Origin: Asticcacaulis sp. YBE204 | GTDB lineage: Bacteria > Pseudomonadota > Alphaproteobacteria > Caulobacterales > Caulobacteraceae | Assembly: GCF_000495855.1 (NCBI RefSeq) | Contig: NZ_AWGF01000001.1 | Coordinates: 186,001-250,000, forward strand | Length of the DNA stretch: 64,000 nt | Reading direction: 5' to 3' | Shown here: positions 16,935 to 25,160 of the stretch, one piece after another | Numbering within the stretch: the first letter of the stretch is position 1 | Layout: each line of letters starts with the position of its first letter | Position numbers and translations under genes: made by a program | The notes under the pieces: generated by a model | Told to the model about the DNA's origin: nothing | Database searches by the model: none | What the model saw: only the letters and a program-made list of their open reading frames with translations

Positions 16935-18275
16935 CTATTTGCCGATGCAGAAGCTGGAGAAGATATGATCCAGCACCTGCTCGACATCCGTGCGCCCGAA
17001 CAGGGCGTCGAACGCTGATAGCGCCTGACGGATATCTTCGGCCATAAGTTCAGGCGTCCCGAAGCCAATACCCAGCGCCCGGTCGAAACAGGCTTCGGCT
17101 TCGCGCAAACGTTCCATATGGCGTTCACGCGTCGCCGCCGGGAAGGTGTTCAGCGAGAGGGCTTTTTCGAGGTGCTGTTCCAAAGCCATTCGAAGCGCTT
17201 CCGTACCCGTATCGGTGAGCAGGCTGGTCTCGAACAGATGTGTGTCTGTCGGGATCAACGCTTTCACGGCCTCGATCTTTTCAGCCTTAGCGCGGTCGCT
17301 CTTGTTCAGCACAACGTAGTCGCCAGCGCGAATACCGCTCAGATCAGCCGCTTGAGGTTCGGAACTGTCGATCACCCAAAGGCGCAAGTCCGCCGTATCG
17401 CCCCTCGCCTTCGCGCGGCGGATACCTTCGGATTCGACCACATCATCCGTCTCACGCAGACCCGCCGTGTCGTAGATCAGGGCCGTATAGTTGCCGATGC
17501 GGATATGAGACTCGATGACGTCACGCGTTGTCCCGGCAATCGGCGTGACGATGGCCGTGTCGTTTCCCAGCAGCGCGTTGAACAGGCTCGACTTGCCCGC
17601 ATTGGGTTTGCCCATGATGGCGATGCGATAGCCTTCGCGAATTTGCCGCCCGCGTTTGGACTCATCAATGGCCGAAGCAATATCCGATTTCAGCGCGATG
17701 ATATCGGCGACGATTTTGTCGCTGAGACTTTCAGGAATGTCCTCATCTGGAAAATCGACGATGGATTCGATGTGTGCCAGCAGTTTGATCAGGCTGTCGC
17801 GCCACTGACCGTAGCGTTCTCTGAATCCGCCGTCGAGTTGCATCAGGGCCTGTTGCCGCTGCGCTTCGGATTCGGCCTCAACCAGATCGGAGATTGCCTC
17901 GGCCTGAGTCAGGTCCAGCTTGCCGTTTTCGAACGCCCGGCGTGAGAATTCACCGGCCTCGGCATGACGCAAACCCATGCTGCGAAAAATACTATAGAGC
18001 CGATCCAGAACCGCCCGCGATCCGTGGATATGAAACTCGGCGCAGTCCTCGCCGGTAAAGCTGTGCGGCCCTTTGAAGTACAGCACTAGGGCCTGGTCGA
18101 TGGTTTCACCCTCGTGAACCAACCGCCCCAGGGTCGCAAATCGCGGCTTAGGCAAACGCCCCAAAAGCGCTCGTATGGCCTCAGCCGATTGCGGGCCGGA
18201 CAAACGTATGACCGATACCCCGGCCCTACCCTGCGCCGAGGCGAGAGCGAAAATGGTCTGTTTCACGTGAAACAC
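16935..18275 (-). CDS. mnmE: tRNA modification GTPase MnmE
   Basis: MnmE (TrmE) binds 5-formyl-tetrahydrofolate and GTP and acts with MnmG on tRNA wobble uridines. The 446-residue protein has an N-terminal folate-binding domain (IFALASAQGRAGVSVIRLSG), a G domain with P-loop MGKPNAGKSSLFN and DTAGLRE, and the C-terminal FCIGK motif whose cysteine is conserved. The first residues MFHVKQ are encoded by parS site 3. No start further downstream fits the family better, so the site appears to have been absorbed into the coding sequence. Confidence 0.97.
   Translation of the reverse strand: MFHVKQTIFALASAQGRAGVSVIRLSGPQSAEAIRALLGRLPKPRFATLGRLVHEGETIDQALVLYFKGPHSFTGEDCAEFHIHGSRAVLDRLYSIFRSMGLRHAEAGEFSRRAFENGKLDLTQAEAISDLVEAESEAQRQQALMQLDGGFRERYGQWRDSLIKLLAHIESIVDFPDEDIPESLSDKIVADIIALKSDIASAIDESKRGRQIREGYRIAIMGKPNAGKSSLFNALLGNDTAIVTPIAGTTRDVIESHIRIGNYTALIYDTAGLRETDDVVESEGIRRAKARGDTADLRLWVIDSSEPQAADLSGIRAGDYVVLNKSDRAKAEKIEAVKALIPTDTHLFETSLLTDTGTEALRMALEQHLEKALSLNTFPAATRERHMERLREAEACFDRALGIGFGTPELMAEDIRQALSAFDALFGRTDVEQVLDHIFSSFCIGK
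18255..18270. promoter_or_regulatory. parS site 3
   Basis: An exact TGTTTCACGTGAAACA overlaps codons 2-7 of mnmE. Confidence 0.96.
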
Positions 18276-18281
18276 TCAGTC

Positions 18282-18536
18282 CTACTTCGGGGTTTTGAAA
18301 CCGCCCATGCCTGCGGACGCCGCCGTCTGCATTAGCTTCAGGAACTGATCCTGCGCCTGCACACCGAAGCTCGACCACGTTTTCATGATCTCTTCGGGCT
18401 GCATGGAATGGATGTTCTGTTCCATGCGCGATTTCATGGCGTCGATCATGAAGCTATTCAGCGGTTCGACATCGGGGAGCCCCAGAAAAGCGCGGGCTTC
18501 CTGAGGGGTGCATTCGACATCGACGGTGACCTTCAT
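18282..18536 (-). CDS. DUF6489-type small conserved protein
   Basis: This 84-residue soluble protein starts MKVTVDVECTPQEARAFLGL, continues PDVEPLNSFMIDAM and ends in a methionine- and glycine-rich tail (SAGMGGFKTPK). This fits the small alphaproteobacterial family found beside mnmE and rho (DUF6489 as I recall it); its role is unknown to me. ATG 18,536 is used. A longer in-frame opening upstream lies in an intergenic repeat and is not protein-like. It ends 6 bp before mnmE. Confidence 0.75.
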   Translation of the reverse strand: MKVTVDVECTPQEARAFLGLPDVEPLNSFMIDAMKSRMEQNIHSMQPEEIMKTWSSFGVQAQDQFLKLMQTAASAGMGGFKTPK

Positions 18537-18548
18537 GACTGTTCCATT

Positions 18549-18700
18549 TCTCCTCCCTATCGCCACGCGATGGGGAGGGGGACCGCAAGCAAAGCGCAGC
18601 GGTGGAGGGGGATGACTGCGGCGTTGCCGCCCCCTCCGTCTTTTGCCGCTACGCGCCAAAATCCACCTCCCCATTTTCGCAAGCTCAATAGGGAGGAGAA
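18549..18700. repeat. Long mosaic palindrome upstream of the DUF6489-type gene
   Basis: Outer arms TCCTCCCTAT and ATAGGGAGGA enclose GGTGGAGGGGG, a small hairpin, CCCCCTCCGTC and AAAATCCACCTCCCC. The inner ends are shared with the copy at 20,387-20,518. It occupies the gap after rho. Confidence 0.75.
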
Positions 18701-18770
18701 AGAAAGAAGGGCCGGATTGCTCCGGCCCGGATAAGTGACAATGCGCCTGATGTGCCTGATTTGGCAAGGA

Positions 18771-20138
18771 TCAGGTGTTCATGCTCTGGAAGAATTCGGC
18801 GTTGTTCTTGGTCTGACGCAGCTTGTCGATCAGGAACTCGATGGCGTCCTGAGCGCCCATCGGGTTGAGGATACGACGCAGGACGTAGGTCTTTTGCAGA
18901 TCCGCGCGGTCGACCAGCAGGTCTTCCTTACGCGTACCCGATTTGAGGATGTCCATGGCCGGGAAGACGCGCTTGTCGGCGACCTTGCGGTCGAGCACGA
19001 TTTCCGAGTTACCCGTGCCCTTGAATTCTTCGAAGATGACTTCGTCCATGCGCGAACCGGTATCGATCAGGGCCGTGGCGATGATGGTCAGCGAGCCGCC
19101 CTCTTCGATATTCCGCGCGGCGCCGAAGAAGCGCTTCGGACGTTGCAGGGCGTTGGCATCGACACCGCCGGTCAGAACCTTACCGGACGACGGGACGACG
19201 GTGTTATAGGCGCGACCCAGACGCGTCACCGAGTCGAGCAGGATGATCACATCGCGCTTGTGTTCGACGAGGCGCTTTGCCTTTTCGATGACCATTTCAG
19301 CGACCTGAACGTGACGGGTGGCCGGCTCGTCGAAGGTCGAGGAGATGACTTCGCCGCGCACGGTGCGCTGCATGTCGGTCACTTCTTCGGGGCGTTCGTC
19401 GATCAGCAGCACCATCAGGTAGCATTCGGGGTGGTTGGCAGCGATCGACTTGGCGATGTTTTGCAGCATGACCGTCTTACCGACGCGCGGCGGGGCGACG
19501 ATCAGACAGCGCTGACCCTTACCCAATGGGGCAACGATGTCGATGATGCGGCCTGAACGGTCGCGCAGCGTCGGGTCATCGATTTCCATGGTCAGGCGCT
19601 GGTCGGGATAGAGCGGCGTCAGGTTATCGAAATGGACCTTGTGGCGGATGGCTTCAGGGTCTTCGAAATTGATCGTCTTGATCTTGGACAGGGCGAAGTA
19701 GCGTTCGCCTTCGCGCGGCGACCGGATCGGGCCTTCGACGGTGTCGCCGGTGCGCAGGGCGTGACGGCGGATCTGAAGCGGCGTGACGTAGATGTCGTCG
19801 GGACCCGGCAGATAGTTGGCTTCCGGCGAACGCAGGAAGCCGAAGCCGTCCTGAAGGACTTCGATGACGCCGGAGCCGGTGATTTCGACGCCGTCTTCGG
19901 CCAGGGTCTTGAGGACCGCGAACATCAGGTCCTGCATCCGCATCGAAGCGGCGTTCTCGACGCCGATCTGTTCGGCGAAGGCCAGCAGGTCGGCCGGCGA
20001 CTTGTCCTTCAGTTCCTGAAGCGACAGCTTTTCCTGATTGGGATTTTCGGAGTCTTCATCGCCCTCGTCGCCGCCATTGTCTTCGGTGTTGGCGTCGTCG
20101 AGCGTGGTGTCGAATTCGGTTTCGGTATCTTCACTCAT
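18771..20138 (-). CDS. rho: Transcription termination factor Rho
   Basis: Rho is the hexameric RNA helicase that ends transcription at unstructured sites. The 455-residue protein has a cold-shock-like RNA-binding domain with [21 protein letters not shown] (split: [13 protein letters not shown]), the P-loop [12 protein letters not shown] and Walker B region [12 protein letters not shown], then [10 protein letters not shown]. The first 35 residues are highly acidic (Asp/Glu/Asn) and longer than in E. coli Rho. A long leader (20,139 to about 20,386) precedes it, which may allow Rho to control its own mRNA as known elsewhere. This part is inference. Confidence 0.97.
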   Translation of the reverse strand: MSEDTETEFDTTLDDANTEDNGGDEGDEDSENPNQEKLSLQELKDKSPADLLAFAEQIGVENAASMRMQDLMFAVLKTLAEDGVEITGSGVIEVLQDGFGFLRSPEANYLPGPDDIYVTPLQIRRHALRTGDTVEGPIRSPREGERYFALSKIKTINFEDPEAIRHKVHFDNLTPLYPDQRLTMEIDDPTLRDRSGRIIDIVAPLGKGQRCLIVAPPRVGKTVMLQNIAKSIAANHPECYLMVLLIDERPEEVTDMQRTVRGEVISSTFDEPATRHVQVAEMVIEKAKRLVEHKRDVIILLDSVTRLGRAYNTVVPSSGKVLTGGVDANALQRPKRFFGAARNIEEGGSLTIIATALIDTGSRMDEVIFEEFKGTGNSEIVLDRKVADKRVFPAMDILKSGTRKEDLLVDRADLQKTYVLRRILNPMGAQDAIEFLIDKLRQTKNNAEFFQSMNT

Positions 20139-20386
20139 TGTGGGGAGTCTCTTTTTGAATATAGAGCTATGCCCGTGGCCTATTCATACATGAATACAGT
20201 CACTTAAGGCGAAAGCCCGTCAATGGTCGTACCCTTTTTCAAGGGCCATATGTGTATCATTAGGGAAGGCGTTTAGCCGCGAGAACCGCGGTGCCTGAGA
20301 GGGGTGCGCGCATTAAGGCCGATGTCCGGCGCGCGCGTCAGAGTCCGACATACACCCAAACACGAAAATTTCAAGCTTTAATAGGT
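20139..20386 (-). other. rho leader region
   Basis: No gene is seen in the 388 bp between rho and hemJ. The rho-proximal 248 bp hold a small palindrome ATTCATACATGAAT (about 20,181-20,194) and GC-rich inverted segments around 20,310-20,340; the rest is a mosaic repeat. This could be an untranslated leader, but I cannot place a promoter with confidence. Confidence 0.4.
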
Positions 20387-20518
20387 CCTCCCCTGATTTC
20401 AGGGGAGGTGGCAGTCGAACGTAAGTGAGACTGACGGTGGGGTTAAAACAGTGGTAATTAACCCCACCGTCTTTTGTCGTTTCACTCCAAAATCCACCTC
20501 CCCTGAAATCAGGGGAGG
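20387..20518. repeat. Long mosaic palindrome between rho and hemJ
   Basis: Perfect outer arms (CCTCCCCTGATTTCAGGGG type at both ends) enclose GTGGCAGTCGAACG...GACTGACGGTGGGG and the mirrored CCCCACCGTCTTTTGTCG...AAAATCCACCTCCCC, around the centre TTAA...TTAA. This is the best preserved copy of the family. Confidence 0.85.
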
Positions 20519-20526
20519 CACTTGGT

Positions 20527-20982
20527 TTAAATCGTGAAAAACTCGGTCGTCACCGCAATGACCATGATGATCGCCAGCACGAACGGAATCTCATTGGCCA
20601 TGCGCCAGAACGTCTCGGTGCCGATATCCTCACCGCGATTGAGCTTCTTGAAGCGCACCGACAGAAAATGATGGTACCCGGTGATGCCGACGATGCCGAG
20701 CATCTTCACGACAAACCACGGCTCGTGGAAGAACTTCATGCCGAAGCGGTCGGCGACGTTGACGTAGATCAAGCCTGCCCCGAAGACCCAGGCCGCGATC
20801 ATGGCCGGGTTCATGATGAAACGCAGCAGACGGCGTTCCATATTGGCGAAGACGGCGGTGACATCCGGCTTGTCGCGGTTCTGGATGTGATAGACGAACA
20901 GGCGCGGCAGATAGAGCAGTCCAGCCATCCAGGCGATGACAGCCAGAATATGCAGACCGCGCAGCAGGTCGTAATGGTTCAT
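20527..20982 (-). CDS. hemJ: Protoporphyrinogen IX oxidase, HemJ type
   Basis: HemJ oxidises protoporphyrinogen IX to protoporphyrin IX, the step before iron insertion. This 151-residue membrane protein has four helices. Its conserved histidines and basic residues appear in LLRGLHILAVIAWMAGL (helix 1), LPRLFVYH, MERRLLRFIMNP and the segment VKMLGIVGITGYHHFL. ATG 20,982 overlaps the hemH stop (TGATG), so translation is coupled; the in-frame start at 21,006 lies inside hemH. The three genes hemE-hemH-hemJ give consecutive late haem steps apart from hemF/N. Confidence 0.92.
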   Translation of the reverse strand: MNHYDLLRGLHILAVIAWMAGLLYLPRLFVYHIQNRDKPDVTAVFANMERRLLRFIMNPAMIAAWVFGAGLIYVNVADRFGMKFFHEPWFVVKMLGIVGITGYHHFLSVRFKKLNRGEDIGTETFWRMANEIPFVLAIIMVIAVTTEFFTI

Positions 20983-22004
20983 CAAAAACCCCTTTGTTTG
21001 GCGCACTGTTTGTGGCAGGCCTGACAGCTGTAATCGGCCACGATATCTGCATCTGTGTTCAAAGCCTTATGCACTTCATCCGCCAGACCCTTGATGAACG
21101 CTGTGTTTACACCCACTACAGGTACCCGGATATAGTCCTTGGCGCCGTGTTTGTCAGCCAGATGTCGGTATTCGATGTCCAGTTCGACCAGAGTCTCGAT
21201 ATGTTCGGAGACGAAAGCCACCGGTACGACGACGGGTGACTTACCGCCTTTGACGGTCACGACAATCGTCTCATCGGTCGAGGGACCGATCCATTTCAGG
21301 GGACCGACCCGGCTCTGATAACTGACCACATGGTCGATGGCCAGGTTGAGTTGGGCCATGATTTGGCTGACGCTGGCCTCGATCTGAGCCTGATAGGGAT
21401 CGCCGCCGCTAATAACCTTTTCCGGCAGCCCATGCGCCGAAAACAGCAACCTGTACGACGACAGGTCGGTGAGCCCTGAGAGGGCGCTGCGTATATTTTC
21501 TGCATAAGCCGCTGTAAAACCTGAATTTTCCGGATAGCAGCAGACATAGCTGATAGGAGCCTTGCCTTTGTAAGTGGCTTTGAAAGTGACAAAGGACGAC
21601 AGGCTGGTGGTCGTCGAATATTGCGGATAGAGCGGCAGGGCCACGATTTCGTCCGCCCCCCAGGCTTCGATATCGGCAATGGCCTCAGAAATGAAGGGGT
21701 GCCAGTAACGCATACCGATAAAGGCTTTGAACATGATACCCGGCGTCGTGTTCAGGTGGGCTTCAAGTGCTCGTGCTTGCGCCTCGGTTTCCTTCACTAT
21801 GGGCGAACCACCGCCCATATAGCGATAGTTTGCCTGCGCCGAGGCTTCGCGGCGGGTCGAGATCAGTTTCGCAATGATCTGACGGAACGGCGTGGGCAGG
21901 CCAATGATGAACTTGTCGCTGAACAGATTGTACAGGAACGGCTTGACGTCCGCCTGAACGAGCGGGCCGCCGAGATTAAACAGGAGAACAGCGACTTTTT
22001 TCAT
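20982..22004 (-). CDS. hemH: Ferrochelatase
   Basis: Ferrochelatase inserts ferrous iron into protoporphyrin IX. The 340-residue protein begins VAVLLFNLGGP and carries YRYMGGGSPIV, the iron-site region MRYWHPFI, and LLFSAHGLPEKVI with the catalytic histidine, then CxxC-rich ending. The last 15 residues include SCQACHKQCA, and two cysteines occur in YVCCYP. This matches the idea of a [2Fe-2S] cluster at the C-terminus, as reported for Caulobacter ferrochelatase. It directly follows hemE (22,004/22,005) and overlaps hemJ. Confidence 0.95.
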   Translation of the reverse strand: MKKVAVLLFNLGGPLVQADVKPFLYNLFSDKFIIGLPTPFRQIIAKLISTRREASAQANYRYMGGGSPIVKETEAQARALEAHLNTTPGIMFKAFIGMRYWHPFISEAIADIEAWGADEIVALPLYPQYSTTTSLSSFVTFKATYKGKAPISYVCCYPENSGFTAAYAENIRSALSGLTDLSSYRLLFSAHGLPEKVISGGDPYQAQIEASVSQIMAQLNLAIDHVVSYQSRVGPLKWIGPSTDETIVVTVKGGKSPVVVPVAFVSEHIETLVELDIEYRHLADKHGAKDYIRVPVVGVNTAFIKGLADEVHKALNTDADIVADYSCQACHKQCAKQRGF

Positions 22005-23030
22005 TTAACTTCTGATGATTTCCAAGGCGCGTTCGACGTGCGCGATGGGCGTATCGGGGAAAATCCCGTGGCCCAGATTGAAGATATACGGCCCCTGCCC
22101 CCAGGCGGATTTCAGCGTCCGCACCATATCGTCCAGCGCCTGCCCGCCGGAACGCAGAACGACCGGATCGAGCGCGCCCTGAATCGGTTTCAGCTTCTGA
22201 ATCTCTTGCCCCAGTTTCAACGGCGTCGCGGTCCCCAGCGCCATGCCCTGAACCTCGACGGCCTGCACGTAATCCATGCAACGCGCCTCGGCCCCGCGCG
22301 GGAAACCGATAATCGGCAGGGTCACGCCTAGGTCTCGCACACGCTTGATCAGGCGCTGATGCGGCACGATGACCAGTTGATCGAACAGCGGATCGGGGAA
22401 GCCCTCGGCCCAGCTCTCGAAGATCTTGAGCACCTGCGCCCCGGCATCGGCCTGCATTTTCAGATACTGCGCCGAAGCCTCGATGACCACGTCCATGACC
22501 TTGGCCACCAGATCGGGCTGTTCGTAAACAAAAGAGCGGATCAGCGACCGGTCGTGCGCCTTACGCCCGTTGAGCATATAGGTCATCACCGTCCACGGCC
22601 CGCCGCAGAAACCCAGAAGCGTGACCTCTTTCGGCAATTGGGAGCGCAGAATCTTCAGGGTCTGGCCGACATTCGACAGATACGCCCCTGCCGAGCCCGC
22701 GAGATCAGCCATACGCTCGATGGCCGGTAATTCGCCTAAGACAGGCCCCTCACCCGCTTCGAAACGCACATCCTGACCCAGGGCCATCGGGATGACTAAG
22801 ATATCGGAAAACAGGATCGCCCCATCCATGCCGTAACGCCGGACCGGTTGCAGCGTCGCTTCGGCGGCTTTTTCCGGATTCAGACAAAAGCTGAGGAAAT
22901 CCGGCGTCGTGGCGCGCAGCTCACGATATTCCGGCAGGTGCCGGCCGGCCTGACGCATGAACCACACAGGCGGCGTGGTTTGCGTATGGCCCTGAAGGAC
23001 CGAGACTATGGATGGCGTAAAGTCTGTCAT
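22005..23030 (-). CDS. hemE: Uroporphyrinogen decarboxylase
   Basis: HemE removes four carboxyl groups from uroporphyrinogen III to give coproporphyrinogen III. The signatures PPVWFMRQAGRHLPEYR (N-terminal substrate loop, residues about 20-36) and LGFCGGPWTVMTYML are present, and the 341-residue length is usual. It is the first gene of the leftward hemE-hemH-hemJ unit and starts at the edge of the proposed origin. In Caulobacter the hemE promoter lies inside the origin and is tied to CtrA; the CtrA boxes at 23,194-23,315 fit that. Confidence 0.96.
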   Translation of the reverse strand: MTDFTPSIVSVLQGHTQTTPPVWFMRQAGRHLPEYRELRATTPDFLSFCLNPEKAAEATLQPVRRYGMDGAILFSDILVIPMALGQDVRFEAGEGPVLGELPAIERMADLAGSAGAYLSNVGQTLKILRSQLPKEVTLLGFCGGPWTVMTYMLNGRKAHDRSLIRSFVYEQPDLVAKVMDVVIEASAQYLKMQADAGAQVLKIFESWAEGFPDPLFDQLVIVPHQRLIKRVRDLGVTLPIIGFPRGAEARCMDYVQAVEVQGMALGTATPLKLGQEIQKLKPIQGALDPVVLRSGGQALDDMVRTLKSAWGQGPYIFNLGHGIFPDTPIAHVERALEIIRS

Positions 23031-23193
23031 GGGTCAACCCATAGGCCGGGGGCGGTTTCCCCTCAATCCTAAACTGTTCCTCTATAAAGAATTTTAGAAA
23101 AATAGAAGAGGTAGTAAGGGCCGGGAGAGTGCGGAAAAATGCCGCAGGCGGAGGAAATGAGGTCCTTTATCACGGCTTTTTCACAAGGCAGGG

Positions 23194-23208
23194 TTAACGA
23201 ATAATTAA
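23194..23208. promoter_or_regulatory. CtrA box 1
   Basis: TTAACGAATAATTAA is an exact TTAA-N7-TTAA. Confidence 0.8.
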
Positions 23209-23238
23209 GGATTCACAGCCTGTGAAAAAGCGGGATAA

Positions 23239-23253
23239 TTAACCAAATCTTAG
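23239..23253. promoter_or_regulatory. CtrA box 2 (one mismatch)
   Basis: TTAACCAAATCTTAG has the N7 spacing with TTAG as second half. Confidence 0.55.
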
Positions 23254-23259
23254 GAATGA

Positions 23260-23274
23260 TTAAAACTTTCTTAA
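23260..23274. promoter_or_regulatory. CtrA box 3
   Basis: TTAAAACTTTCTTAA is an exact TTAA-N7-TTAA, 6 bp after box 2. Confidence 0.8.
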
Positions 23275-23300
23275 TTGAAACGGACCCCGGTCATACACGG

Positions 23301-23315
23301 TTAATTTTTCATTAA
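23301..23315. promoter_or_regulatory. CtrA box 4
   Basis: TTAATTTTTCATTAA is an exact TTAA-N7-TTAA. Confidence 0.8.
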
Positions 23316-23361
23316 GATTTGCACACAAATCCGTCACAAACGATTCACGCTACCCGTGACT

Positions 23362-23407
23362 GGGGAAAAATGACCGCGAAAAGGCACCGGTTTTCCGCTG
23401 TTTCCCC
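23362..23407. repeat. Large palindrome inside the origin region, AAAA-ACCGG-TTTT family
   Basis: Outer arms GGGGAAA/TTTCCCC and inner CGCGAAAA...TTTTCCG surround GGCACCGG. It should form a strong hairpin in the leader of the rightward gene. Confidence 0.7.
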
Positions 23408-23504
23408 ATCGTGCGGCATGGTATGGCCTTTACGGGAAACTTATCCGGAAAGGCGACGGAGTCATCCCTCGGTTTTCCCCAGAAAGCGTACACAGATTAA
23501 TTTC

Positions 23505-24362
23505 ATGACGACATCGACGGCAAAGATTGGTATCCACTTCCACGTCCATCTGGTCTCGGATTCGACCGGTGAAACCCTTAACGCCCTGGCCAAGGCCGCC
23601 GCGGCACGTTTCGAAGGGATTTACCCCATCGAGCACATCTATGTGCTGATCCGCTCCGAAAAGCAGATGGAACGCGCCCTCACCGAGATCGAGGCCTATC
23701 CCGGCATCGTCCTGCATACTCTGGTCGACGCCGAACTGCGCCTGAGGCTGGAAAGTTTCTGCCGCGAACGCGATATCCCCTCGATCGGCGTCCTCGATTC
23801 CGTCGTCGTCGCCTATTCCCGCTATCTCGGGGCCGCCGAATTTTCCAAGCGCACCGGTGCCCAGCACAATCTCGACAACGAATATTTCGAACGTATCGAA
23901 GCCCTCAACTACGCCATTGCCCATGACGACGGAGCCTATGCCGACCGCCTGCGTCAGGCCGAAATCATCCTCATCGGCGTCTCGCGCACGTCAAAAACCC
24001 CGACCTGCATCTATCTGGCCCACCGCGGATTCAAGGCCGCCAATATCCCGCTGGTCCCCGGCCGTGAACTGCCGCCGGAACTGGACGACCTTCAGGAACC
24101 CCTTATCGTCGGCCTCCTCGCCTCGCCCGACCGCCTGGTTCAGATCCGCAAGGCACGCATCATGAGCCTTGCCGCTGACGACCGCCCGACCACCTACACA
24201 GATTCCGAATCCGTGCGCGAGGAAATCATCGCCGCCCGCCGCCTCTTCGAGCGCAAGGGCTGGCCCGTCATCGACGTCACCCGCCGCAGCGTCGAGGAAA
24301 CCTCAGCGGCGATCATCAGTTTGCTGAATGAGAAGCGGACGGGAAGACTGGGCGGGATTTAA
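23505..24362 (+). CDS. Pyruvate, water dikinase (PEP synthase) regulatory protein, DUF299 family
   Basis: This family is a combined serine/threonine kinase and phosphorylase that switches PEP synthase or pyruvate phosphate dikinase off and on, with ADP as phosphate donor. The 285-residue protein has the opening FHVHLVSDSTGETLNAL, the P-loop-like GVSRTSKTPTCIYLA (about residues 155-170) and the ending region SVEETSAAII. ATG 23,505 (MTTSTAKIGIHFH) is chosen; the frame open from 23,319 lies in the origin. In Caulobacter the equivalent gene is the first to the right of Cori. It is probably the first gene of a run to dnaQ. Confidence 0.92.
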   Translation: MTTSTAKIGIHFHVHLVSDSTGETLNALAKAAAARFEGIYPIEHIYVLIRSEKQMERALTEIEAYPGIVLHTLVDAELRLRLESFCRERDIPSIGVLDSVVVAYSRYLGAAEFSKRTGAQHNLDNEYFERIEALNYAIAHDDGAYADRLRQAEIILIGVSRTSKTPTCIYLAHRGFKAANIPLVPGRELPPELDDLQEPLIVGLLASPDRLVQIRKARIMSLAADDRPTTYTDSESVREEIIAARRLFERKGWPVIDVTRRSVEETSAAIISLLNEKRTGRLGGI

Positions 24363-24383
24363 AAGGGTTTGAAGGTTTAAGAC

Positions 24384-24404
24384 GCAGGGGTCGCGGACCC
24401 CTGC
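24384..24404. repeat. GGGGTC-GACCCC hairpin repeat
   Basis: Perfect 9-base arms GCAGGGGTC and GACCCCTGC flank GCG, followed by ACCCCG. Relatives lie at 57,038-57,062 and 63,042-63,062. Confidence 0.75.
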
Positions 24405-24423
24405 ACCCCGATTGTAGTCGAGT

Positions 24424-24535
24424 CTCCCTCCTCCCTATCGAAGATGGTGAGGTGGCATTTGAGCGATAGCGAAACGAAGTTCGGCGCAGCCAAAATGACG
24501 GAGGGGGCAGCGAAGCCGCTTGGGCTTGACAATCG
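24424..24535. repeat. Degraded copy of the mosaic intergenic repeat
   Basis: TCCCTCCTCCCTATCG, GGTGAGGTGGCATTT and AAAATGACGGAGGGGGCAGCG resemble the inner blocks of the repeats at 18,549 and 20,387, but the closing arm is missing. It fills the gap before maf. Confidence 0.55.
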
Positions 24536-24560
24536 CGCGCCATCGGCAAAAGAAAAGCGC

Positions 24561-25160
24561 ATGACAACACCTGCCATTATCCTCGCCTCTGGTTCGAAAA
24601 TCCGTGCCACCCTGCTCACCAATTGCGGTTTGAGCTTCACCAAGATTCCCGCCGATATCGACGAGGACGTGGTCAAGGACGAATGCCTGCTGAAAGGCTT
24701 CACCCCCAAGGCCGTCGCGCTGCGTCTGGCGCAGGAAAAGGCCCTGCATGTGTCGCGCACACATCCCGGCCTCGTTATCGGCGCCGATTCGGTTCTCGAA
24801 CTGGAACGCGACCTGATTTCCAAGCAAAAATCACTGGCCGATGCCGCCAATCTCCTGCGCCGCTTTTCCGGCCTGACCCACTATCTGCATTCCGCCGTCG
24901 CCGTGGCGCAGGACGGGCAGCTTCTGTGGTCGCACGTCGACACCGCCGACATGTCCGTCCGCCGCCTGAGCGACGACTTCATTGCCCACTATATAGAGAC
25001 CGCGGGCGAAGAAATCCTGTCCAGCGTCGGCTGCTATATGCTCGAAGCCTACGGCGTCCACCTGTTCGACTCGATCAAAGGCGACTATTTCACCGTGCTG
25101 GGCCTGCCGCTTCTGCCGTTGCTCGGTCAGCTTCGCCATTATGAGGTGCTCCCCGCATGA
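24561..25160 (+). CDS. Maf-family nucleotide pyrophosphatase
   Basis: Maf proteins hydrolyse non-canonical or modified nucleoside triphosphates and have been linked to septum control. The 199-residue protein has the start ILASGSKIRATLL, the central DIDEDVVKDE, LVIGADSVLEL and GCYMLEAYGVHLFDSIKGDYF near the end (given in parts: VGCYMLEAYGVHL, IKGDYFTVLGLP). The central region differs from standard YhdE/YceF members, which usually read RQASP near the start. ATG 24,561 is chosen. The stop overlaps the aroE start (ATGA), so it is in one operon with aroE, coaE and dnaQ. Confidence 0.88.
   Translation: MTTPAIILASGSKIRATLLTNCGLSFTKIPADIDEDVVKDECLLKGFTPKAVALRLAQEKALHVSRTHPGLVIGADSVLELERDLISKQKSLADAANLLRRFSGLTHYLHSAVAVAQDGQLLWSHVDTADMSVRRLSDDFIAHYIETAGEEILSSVGCYMLEAYGVHLFDSIKGDYFTVLGLPLLPLLGQLRHYEVLPA

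Larger units (their letters stand above)
23031..23504. other. Proposed chromosome replication origin (Cori-type)
   Basis: The 474-bp gene-free, AT-rich gap lies between hemE (minus) and the PEP-synthase regulatory protein gene (plus), the same pair that flanks Cori in Caulobacter. It contains three exact and one near TTAA-N7-TTAA CtrA box (23,194-23,315). Two inverted TTTTTCACA motifs (about 23,177-23,185 and 23,220-23,228) and TTATCCGGA near 23,442 could be weak DnaA boxes. Gene orientation flips here on both sides and three parS sites lie within 9 kb. No perfect TTATCCACA was found. Confidence 0.82.

Noticed and set aside
23319-23504. N-terminal extension of the PEP-synthase regulatory protein into the origin
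   Set aside because: The extension covers a large palindrome and has no protein-like pattern; the family starts near 23,505.
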